NCBI RefSeq assembly: GCF_002150685.1
Contig: NZ_MSSW01000071.1
Span: forward strand, 1-55,935
DNA length: 55,935 nt
Direction: 5' to 3'
Origin: Algoriphagus antarcticus
GTDB lineage: Bacteria; Bacteroidota; Bacteroidia; Cytophagales; Cyclobacteriaceae
Made by a program: the position numbers and the translations under genes. The number at the start of each line of letters is the position of its first letter. Position 1 is the stretch's first letter. Below are positions 9,701 through 15,750 of this stretch, one piece after another. The notes beneath the pieces were generated by a model. That model was given only the letters and a program-made list of their open reading frames with translations, was not told the origin of the DNA and searched no databases.

Positions 9701-10666
9701 CTCTTTCTCAGAGTTAGAGCTATCTTTTTGTAATGTGTTATAAATGATAGAGTAATCAGCCACGTTTACATCTTCTCTGTGGAGAATGATGCTCTTCGAG
9801 CCTGAGTCTAAGATCATTTCAATATCTTCGTCTGAAAGAATGGTATCACGCTCTAGCAATACCTCATTTCTATCGATGGAGACTACTTCACCAGTATCTT
9901 CATCTACGAAATCTTCTACCCAGGTCCTTAGAACCCTCGCAGCAAGCTTCCTTCCAGCCACTTTTTTCATTGCTGTCTTAGTAGCATTGACTTCCTCAGA
10001 TAGACCGAACAAGTCGAGAATATCTTTGTCAGAGCCATAGCCAATAGATCTTAGCAAGGTAGTTACTGGGAACTTCTTCTTACGATCAATATATGCATAC
10101 ATCACATTATTAATGTCAGTAGCAAATTCAATCCAAGATCCTTTGAAAGGGATAATTCTGGCAGAGTAAAGCTTCGTGCCATTTGTGTGCTTGCTTTGCG
10201 CAAAGAACACACCTGGCGAACGGTGAAGTTGTGAAACAATTACTCGTTCTGCACCATTAATTACAAATGACCCTTTCTCGGTCATATACGGAAGATTACC
10301 TAGGAATACTTCTTGCTCAATCGTTTCGAAATCTTCATTATCCTCATCATGGCAAAGTAATCTCAACTTTGCTTTCAACGGTACAGAGTAGGTCAAGCCA
10401 CGGTCAATGCATTCGCTCACAGAATATTTCGGTGGGTCTACTGCGTAATCAATAAATTCAAGAGTGAAATTCTCTCTGGAATCACTGATTGGGAAGTTTT
10501 CTGCGAATACTTTAAATAAACCGTCTGCCCGGCGTTTTTCTGCTGGAGTATCCAGTTGGAAAAAGTCTTTGAAAGACTGCAACTGAATATCGAGAAAATC
10601 CGGATAGCTTTTGACCACCTTAATGGAGGAGAAACTTTTCCTTTCGGTTTGATTCTTGATAGCCAA
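6791..10666 (-). CDS. rpoB: DNA-directed RNA polymerase subunit beta
   Basis: The 1,291-residue product is the beta subunit of RNA polymerase. The rifampicin-binding region is recognisable ([20 protein letters not shown] then [20 protein letters not shown]) and carries the usual drug-sensitive residues at the Asp, His and Ser hot spots. Further conserved segments are [20 protein letters not shown] near residue 135, [29 protein letters not shown], and the C-terminal [20 protein letters not shown]. It pairs with rpoC 48 bases downstream. Upstream, 156 bases separate it from rplL, and that gap contains a hairpin that may tune read-through from the ribosomal protein genes. Confidence 0.99.
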   Translation of the reverse strand: [1291 protein letters not shown]

Positions 10667-10757
10667 GGTAGTGTATGTTTATGGTGAAATATTAATAGCG
10701 ATAAAATACAATTTTCGCTTAAAATAATGCAATTTTGAACCTGTGCATAAACAGGAA

Positions 10758-10784
10758 AAGACCTGACTAAAATAGTCAGGTCTT
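10758..10784 (-). terminator. Intercistronic hairpin between rplL and rpoB
   Basis: AAGACCTGACTA and TAGTCAGGTCTT form a perfect 12-base stem with a 3-base loop. On the minus strand it is followed by only a short T stretch (TCTTTTCC), so it looks like a leaky terminator or processing site. Attenuation between rplL and rpoB is known in other bacteria; that role here is an inference. Confidence 0.6.
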
Positions 10785-10822
10785 AGGTGTGAACCCCAAC
10801 CTAATAGTTGCGGCTCAGCAAA

Positions 10823-11203
10823 TTATTTGATCTCTACTTCAGCACCGGCTTCTTCCAAAGACTTCTTCAAGCCTTCAGCTTCGTCCTTAGCTACACCTTC
10901 TTTCAATGCTTTAGGAGCAGAGTCAACTAGTTCTTTAGCCTCTTTAAGACCAAGACCTGTCAATTCTTTTACAAGCTTAACAACTGCCAGTTTTGATCCA
11001 CCAGCAGCTTTCAAGATCACGTCAAAAGTCGTTTTCTCTTCTTCAGCTGCAGCTTCACCAGCACCAGCACCACCTGCTACAACTACTGCGCCTGCAGAAG
11101 CTGGCTCGATGCCATACTGATCCTTAAGGATATCTGTCAATTCTTTAACCTCTTTTACAGTCAAGTTTACCAACTGATCTGCAAGTTGCGTAAGATCTGC
11201 CAT
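10823..11203 (-). CDS. rplL: 50S ribosomal protein L7/L12
   Basis: The 126-residue acidic protein has the L7/L12 layout: an N-terminal dimerisation helix (LADQLVNLTVKEVKELTDIL), an Ala/Gly/Glu hinge (VVVAGGAGAGEAAAEEE, about residues 40-57) and the compact C-terminal domain (KTTFDVILKAAGGSKLAVVK, then GLGLKEAKELVDSAP). It forms the ribosomal stalk with L10 and recruits translation factors. It follows rplJ after 42 bases. Confidence 0.98.
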   Translation of the reverse strand: MADLTQLADQLVNLTVKEVKELTDILKDQYGIEPASAGAVVVAGGAGAGEAAAEEEKTTFDVILKAAGGSKLAVVKLVKELTGLGLKEAKELVDSAPKALKEGVAKDEAEGLKKSLEEAGAEVEIK

Positions 11204-11245
11204 TGTATTTGAAATTTAATATTTGTTTGAATTATTTTTTTTAAC

Positions 11246-11788
11246 TTATTTTTCTTCTCTATCAGCAAGAGTCTTAAGCACGCCAGTAATATTGTTCTGG
11301 CCACTTTGCAATGCTGAGATAAGATTCATCGCTGGAGATTGTAGCAAGCCGATAAGATCGCCTAGCAACTCCTCCTTTGACTTCAACTTAGAAAGCATTT
11401 CTAGATTTTCTTCACCGATGAATATATCTGCATCGATAGAAGCTCCTTTGAATGCTGGCTTCGTTGCTTTTTTACCTAATTTTTTTCTGAAATCCAGCAA
11501 TACATTTGCTGGAAGATTACTCGTCTCTTTAGAGAAAATAATTCCAGAGAATCCTTTCAATGCTTTATCTGACAACTCTGTAAAGTCGGCATCTAAATTT
11601 TCCAGAGCTTTGGTTACCAAGGTGTTTTTGTACACTTTGTACTCAACGCCTTTTTCGTAACAAGCTCTTCTGAATGCATTCACTTGCGCAACAGAGAAAC
11701 CTGAAGCATCAGTGATATAGAAGAAAGGGTTTTCTTTAAATTTCTCAGTAAGACCGTCGATTATTACTTTCTTTTCGTCTCTAGTCAT
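11246..11788 (-). CDS. rplJ: 50S ribosomal protein L10
   Basis: This 180-residue protein carries the L10 N-terminal domain (MTRDEKKVIIDGLTEKF, FYITDASGFSVAQVNAFRR, KVYKNTLVTKAL) and a C-terminal helix that binds L7/L12 dimers. It anchors the stalk to 23S rRNA. It starts 2 bases after the rplA stop codon, so translation is probably coupled. Confidence 0.97.
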   Translation of the reverse strand: MTRDEKKVIIDGLTEKFKENPFFYITDASGFSVAQVNAFRRACYEKGVEYKVYKNTLVTKALENLDADFTELSDKALKGFSGIIFSKETSNLPANVLLDFRKKLGKKATKPAFKGASIDADIFIGEENLEMLSKLKSKEELLGDLIGLLQSPAMNLISALQSGQNNITGVLKTLADREEK

Positions 11789-11790
11789 GA

Positions 11791-12489
11791 TTAAATTCCT
11801 TGAATGCTACCCTTGTCCACTGCAATTCCAGGAGACATTGTACTGGATAAATGAATACTCTTGAAATACGTTCCCTTAGAGGATGATGGCTTTAGCCTAG
11901 AAATAGTAAGGATAAGTTCTTTTACATTCTCTTCAATCTGCGCTGCAGTGAAGGATGCCCTACCGATACCAGCATGTATGATCCCAAACTTATCTACTTT
12001 GAAATCAATTTTACCTGCTTTTACTTCTTTTACTGCCTTTGCTACATCCAGAGTAACGGTTCCTGATTTAGGATTTGGCATAAGACCTCTAGGTCCTAAT
12101 ACTCTACCCAATCTACCTACTTTCGCCATTACGTTAGGCATAGTGATGATGACATCAATGTCAGTCCATCCGCCTTCGATTTTAGCTATGTAGTCGTCCA
12201 AGCCTGCGTAATCTGCACCTGCTTCGGTTGCTTCTGCTACTTTGTCAGGAGTACAAAGCACCAATACTTTGATGTCTTTGCCTGTACCATGTGGAAGCGC
12301 AACAACGCCTCTTACCATTTGATCAGCTTTCCGTGGATCTACACCCAAACGGATGTCTAAATCTACAGAAGCGTCAAACTTCGTCATAGTAATATCCTTC
12401 ACGATAGTAGAAGCTGCCTCCAGGGAGTACACTTGGCTTGGGTCGTACTTAGAAAGAGCTTCTTTTTGCTTTTTTGTTAACTTAGCCAT
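11791..12489 (-). CDS. rplA: 50S ribosomal protein L1
   Basis: This 232-residue protein has typical L1 signatures: FDASVDLDIRLGVDPRKADQ near the N-terminus, GTGKDIKVLVL, and the strongly conserved GRLGRVLGPRGLMPNPKSGT near residue 125. L1 binds 23S rRNA at the L1 stalk and in many bacteria represses its own operon; no such operator could be identified here by eye. It starts 10 bases after rplK. Confidence 0.98.
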   Translation of the reverse strand: MAKLTKKQKEALSKYDPSQVYSLEAASTIVKDITMTKFDASVDLDIRLGVDPRKADQMVRGVVALPHGTGKDIKVLVLCTPDKVAEATEAGADYAGLDDYIAKIEGGWTDIDVIITMPNVMAKVGRLGRVLGPRGLMPNPKSGTVTLDVAKAVKEVKAGKIDFKVDKFGIIHAGIGRASFTAAQIEENVKELILTISRLKPSSSKGTYFKSIHLSSTMSPGIAVDKGSIQGI

Positions 12490-12499
12490 TGTTTTTTAT

Positions 12500-12943
12500 T
12501 TATACTTCCCAAGGGGCTTTACCAGATACTGTGATTCCCATGCTTCTTGCTGTACCAGCTACCATTTTCATAGCAGACTCAACTTTGAAAGCATTAAGGT
12601 CAGGCATTTTAACCTCCGCTATTTCTCTCACCTGATCCCAGGTTACTGATCCTACCTTCTTACGGTTAGGTTCAGCAGATCCGCTTTTTGCTTTCGCAGC
12701 CTCTAGCAACAAATTTGCTGCAGGAGGAGTTTTTACTACGAAGTCAAAAGTTTTGTCTGAGTAGATCGTAATCAATACAGGTAGCACTTGACCAATTTTT
12801 TCTTGGGTACGTGCGTTGTACTGCTTACAAAACTCCATGATGTTCAGACCCTTGGAACCAAGGGCCGGACCAACTGGAGGCGACGGGTTTGCCTGGCCAC
12901 CTTTCACTTGTAGTTTTATATAACCAGTGATTTCCTTAGCCAT
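12500..12943 (-). CDS. rplK: 50S ribosomal protein L11
   Basis: The 147-residue protein begins MAKEITGYIKLQVKGGQANP and continues PPVGPALGSKGLNIMEFCK, the classic L11 N-terminal domain. The C-terminal RNA-binding domain ends TARSMGITV. L11 sits at the GTPase-associated centre of the large subunit. It begins 3 bases after the nusG stop codon. Confidence 0.98.
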   Translation of the reverse strand: MAKEITGYIKLQVKGGQANPSPPVGPALGSKGLNIMEFCKQYNARTQEKIGQVLPVLITIYSDKTFDFVVKTPPAANLLLEAAKAKSGSAEPNRKKVGSVTWDQVREIAEVKMPDLNAFKVESAMKMVAGTARSMGITVSGKAPWEV

Positions 12944-12946
12944 TGC

Positions 12947-13504
12947 TTAGTCTTGTTTTTCTACTTGTATAAAGTTTAATTCAACAGGAGTATTTCGGCC
13001 GAAGATCTTAACCATAACATTAAGTTTTTTCTTCTCCTCAAATATTTCCTCTATAATTCCGGTAAATCCACTGAAAGGGCCGTCCATAACTTTGACAGTC
13101 TCCCCAATTATAAATGGAGTATCCAGCTTCTCTGCGAACTCATCAATCTCTTCAACCTTACCTAAAATACGGTTGATTTCTGACTGACGAAGTGGCTCAG
13201 GGGTTTTGGAAGCCCCGCCTGAGTTAGATCCTAAGAAACCGATCACTCCCGGAATACTTGTAATTACGTGATTGGCTTCACCATTTGAGAGATCCGCATT
13301 AACTAAAACGTAGCCAGGAAAGAAGTTTCTTTCTCTGACGCGCTTTTTACCGTTGCGCATCTCATATACTTTCTCTGAGGGTATTAAGACTTCAGGAATA
13401 AAACCACCAATATCTTCTCTGGCAATTTCATTATCCAGATAGGTTTTAGTTTTTTTCTCCTGTCCCGCTACTACTCTGAGTACGTACCACTTATGTTCAG
13501 CCAT
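12947..13504 (-). CDS. nusG: Transcription termination/antitermination factor NusG
   Basis: The 185-residue protein has an NGN domain (KWYVLRVVAGQEKKTKTYLD near the start, RNFFPGYVLVNADL) and a C-terminal KOW domain (GETVKVMDGPFSGFTGIIEE). It binds RNA polymerase and couples transcription with translation or Rho. The gene lies 18 bases after secE, in the standard secE-nusG-rplK arrangement. Confidence 0.97.
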   Translation of the reverse strand: MAEHKWYVLRVVAGQEKKTKTYLDNEIAREDIGGFIPEVLIPSEKVYEMRNGKKRVRERNFFPGYVLVNADLSNGEANHVITSIPGVIGFLGSNSGGASKTPEPLRQSEINRILGKVEEIDEFAEKLDTPFIIGETVKVMDGPFSGFTGIIEEIFEEKKKLNVMVKIFGRNTPVELNFIQVEKQD

Positions 13505-13522
13505 TCTGTAATGTCAATTCAA

Positions 13523-13711
13523 TTAGAATAAATCATAAAACCATTTCATGATGTTTTCGAATCCCAAATCTACCACACCTATAAATAGGGCGAAGATCAG
13601 CGAGGCGACTAGCACCAATACTGCACTATTTTGAAGAAATGAAAATTTCGGCCAGGTGACCTTATTTACCATCTCATCATAAGATTCTAGAACAAAGTTT
13701 TTCAGATTCAT
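13523..13711 (-). CDS. secE: Preprotein translocase subunit SecE
   Basis: The 62-residue protein has the short amphipathic stretch ESYDEMVNKVTWPKF followed by one transmembrane helix (about residues 29-50), the form of the single-span SecE. It stabilises SecY in the inner-membrane translocon. It sits between tRNA-Trp and nusG as is usual in the phylum. Confidence 0.95.
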   Translation of the reverse strand: MNLKNFVLESYDEMVNKVTWPKFSFLQNSAVLVLVASLIFALFIGVVDLGFENIMKWFYDLF

Positions 13712-13730
13712 AGTGTACTTAACTTACTGG

Positions 13731-13801
13731 CACGGGCAGAGAGATTCGAACTCCCATCAACGGTTTTGGAGACCGCTATTCTGCCGTTGAACTATGCCCG
13801 T
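13731..13801 (-). tRNA. tRNA-Trp (CCA)
   Basis: The minus strand folds as a cloverleaf with acceptor arms ACGGGCA and TGCCCGT, an anticodon loop CTCCAAA giving anticodon CCA, and a T-loop GTTCGAATC. The encoded 3' CCA is absent. It lies between tuf and secE, 20 bases before secE, and is probably processed from the operon transcript. Confidence 0.95.
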
Positions 13802-13829
13802 GTAAATGAACGTCCCGCTAATGGGAACG

Positions 13830-13860
13830 CAAAATTAGGGATTGATTACTAAAGAAACAA
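13830..13860 (-). promoter_or_regulatory. Bacteroidota-type promoter before tRNA-Trp-secE-nusG
   Basis: Read on the minus strand, TTG (13860-13858) is followed after 20 bases by TAATTTTG (13837-13830), matching the phylum's -33/-7 consensus TTG-N19-TAnnTTTG. Transcription would start about 20 bases before the tRNA-Trp 5' end. It lies just after the putative tuf terminator, so it can drive the secE-rpoC genes separately from tuf. Confidence 0.65.
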
Positions 13861-13893
13861 ATGCGATCCCAAAATAATTTGAGATCGCATTGT
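13858..13893 (-). terminator. Putative terminator after tuf
   Basis: AATGCGATC and GATCGCATT form a 9-base perfect stem with a 14-base A/T-rich loop, followed on the minus strand by TTGTTTCTTT, about 27 bases after the tuf stop codon. The T run is imperfect, so some read-through is likely. Its end overlaps the -33 element of the following promoter. Confidence 0.6.
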
Positions 13894-13919
13894 ATAAATA
13901 GTCAATCAGTGATTGATGA

Positions 13920-15107
13920 TTAGTCAAGAATTTCAGTAACCTGACCAGCTCCTACTGTTCTACCACCCTCACGGATCGCAAAACGAAGACCTTTCTCAAG
14001 AGCAACCGCGTTAAGCAAATTTACCTCGATAGTCACGTTATCACCTGGCATTACCATCTCAACGTTCTCTGGAAGTGTAATTTCGCCAGTTACATCTGTA
14101 GTTCTAAGGTAGAACTGTGGACGGTATCTGTTGAAGAATGGAGTGTGACGTCCACCTTCTTCTTTAGAAAGAACATAAACTTCAGCGTTGAAGTGAGAAT
14201 GGGGCTTCACAGATCCTGGCTTACAGATAATCATACCACGTTTGATTTGTGATTTTTCAATACCTCTTAGCAATAGACCAACGTTGTCACCAGCTTCACC
14301 TCTGTCAAGAATCTTACGGAACATCTCAACACCAGTTACTGTAGACTTAAGGCCTTCAGCACCCATACCGATAATGTCAACTCCTTCACCAGAGTTAATG
14401 ATTCCTCTTTCAATTCTACCAGTAGCTACAGTACCACGACCAGTGATCGAGAATACGTCCTCTACAGGCATCAAGAAATCCTTATCAATCGCTCTTTCTG
14501 GAAGAGGGATAAAAGAATCAACAGCATTCATCAATTCCATCACAGTTTCAACCCACTTTTCTTCACCGTTCAATGCACCAAGTGCAGAACCAGCAATTAC
14601 AGGGATATTGTCACCGTCGAATTCATAGAAAGAAAGTAGTTCTCTGATTTCCATCTCCACAAGCTCAAGAAGCTCAGGATCATCAACCATATCTACTTTA
14701 TTCATAAATACTACTAGTTGAGGCACACCTACCTGGCGAGCCAAAAGGATATGCTCTCTAGTTTGAGGCATTGGTCCGTCAGTAGCAGCTACTACTAGGA
14801 TGGCGCCGTCCATTTGGGCAGCACCAGTTACCATGTTCTTAACGTAATCAGCGTGACCTGGACAATCTACGTGAGCGTAGTGTCTTTTTTCAGTTTGATA
14901 TTCTACGTGAGAGGTGTTAATGGTGATACCTCTTTCTTTTTCCTCTGGCGCGTTATCGATAGAAGAAAAGTCTCTTAATTCAGATAGACCCTTACTAGCC
15001 AGTACGGTAGTGATGGCAGCAGTCAAAGTGGTCTTTCCATGATCTACGTGACCAATCGTACCGATATTAACGTGCGGCTTGGAACGGTCGAATTGTGCTT
15101 TTGCCAT
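13920..15107 (-). CDS. tuf: Elongation factor Tu
   Basis: The 395-residue GTPase delivers aminoacyl-tRNA to the ribosome. The P-loop GHVDHGKT (about residues 19-26), DCPGH (about 81-85) and NKVD (about 136-139) GTP-binding motifs are intact. Domains 2 and 3 are recognisable through GRGTVATGRIERG, KPGSVKPHSHF and the C-terminal GLRFAIREGGRTVGAGQVTE. It follows a tRNA-Tyr-Gly-Thr cluster and precedes tRNA-Trp, the usual arrangement in Bacteroidota. Confidence 0.99.
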   Translation of the reverse strand: MAKAQFDRSKPHVNIGTIGHVDHGKTTLTAAITTVLASKGLSELRDFSSIDNAPEEKERGITINTSHVEYQTEKRHYAHVDCPGHADYVKNMVTGAAQMDGAILVVAATDGPMPQTREHILLARQVGVPQLVVFMNKVDMVDDPELLELVEMEIRELLSFYEFDGDNIPVIAGSALGALNGEEKWVETVMELMNAVDSFIPLPERAIDKDFLMPVEDVFSITGRGTVATGRIERGIINSGEGVDIIGMGAEGLKSTVTGVEMFRKILDRGEAGDNVGLLLRGIEKSQIKRGMIICKPGSVKPHSHFNAEVYVLSKEEGGRHTPFFNRYRPQFYLRTTDVTGEITLPENVEMVMPGDNVTIEVNLLNAVALEKGLRFAIREGGRTVGAGQVTEILD

Positions 15108-15170
15108 GCGTGAAAATCCTCAGTTTAAGTTTAAAGATATATTTAATTTTTTTTTCTTTTAATCGAAATG

Positions 15171-15242
15171 AGCCAACGAGGGGATTTGAACCCCTGACCC
15201 CTTCCTTACCAAGGAAGTACTCTACCCCTGAGCTACGTCGGC
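15171..15242 (-). tRNA. tRNA-Thr (GGT)
   Basis: The minus strand gives acceptor arms GCCGACG and CGTTGGC, a D-arm GCTC-AGGGGTA-GAGT, anticodon stem CTTCC/GGAAG with loop TTGGTAA (anticodon GGT) and a TTCAAAT T-loop. It is 63 bases upstream of tuf. Confidence 0.95.
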
Positions 15243-15285
15243 TTAGACTCTTATGCTCCCACAAGAATTCTTGGGGAAACTAAAG

Positions 15286-15358
15286 AGCGGGAGACGAGGC
15301 TCGAACCCGCGACCTGCAGCTTGGAAGGCTGCCGCTCTACCAACTGAGCTACTCCCGC
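15286..15358 (-). tRNA. tRNA-Gly (TCC)
   Basis: The minus strand gives acceptor arms GCGGGAG and CTCCCGC, D-loop AGTTGGTA, anticodon stem GCAGC/GCTGC with loop CTTCCAA (anticodon TCC) and a GTTCGAGC T-loop. It lies between tRNA-Tyr and tRNA-Thr. Confidence 0.95.
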
Positions 15359-15520
15359 TTGTAATCTTTCGAGATGATTTCATCTCTGGCCGCTCTACCT
15401 CTAAGTACTTTACATTTCAGTTAATACCTTGGAGAGCTACTTCCATTTTGACCTGGTCTTACCCCGGTCTTTTTTCGCCCTGCAAAATTAGAAAAATAAT
15501 TTCGCATTCTGGCAATGGTG

Positions 15521-15603
15521 TGGGGGAAATAGGATTCGAACCTATGAAGACTTAAGTCAACGGATTTACAGTCCGTCCCAGTTGGCCGCTTTGGTATTCC
15601 CCC
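15521..15603 (-). tRNA. tRNA-Tyr (GTA)
   Basis: The minus strand gives acceptor arms GGGGGAA and TTCCCCC, an anticodon loop CTGTAAAT containing GTA, a long variable arm (a class II tRNA) and a GGTTCGAATCC T-arm. It is the first gene of the tRNA-tuf cluster, about 50 bases downstream of a good promoter. Confidence 0.95.
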
Positions 15604-15655
15604 TTTACTGCTACTTTCTTGCCTTTTTATCGGGCTTTCCTATCGTAACGGATGG

Positions 15656-15685
15656 CAAAATTATAAGCTTTTATCAAAGATTCAA
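15656..15685 (-). promoter_or_regulatory. Bacteroidota-type promoter of the tRNA-Tyr/Gly/Thr-tuf operon
   Basis: Read on the minus strand, TTG (15685-15683), a 19-base spacer and TAATTTTG (15663-15656) match the consensus of the primary sigma factor in this phylum exactly. The predicted start is about 45 bases before tRNA-Tyr. Confidence 0.75.
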
Positions 15686-15750
15686 AACATGAATTTCAAA
15701 TTTGGCGGGGTTTTGCAGTTTTTATTTCCAAACAATTATAAATCAAGGCC

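Noticed and set aside
15067..15264. A 65-codon minus-strand frame across tRNA-Thr and the tuf start
   Set aside because: It runs through a tRNA gene and reads the typical nonsense peptide (SRRSSGVEYFLGKEGVRGSN) often misannotated over tRNAs.
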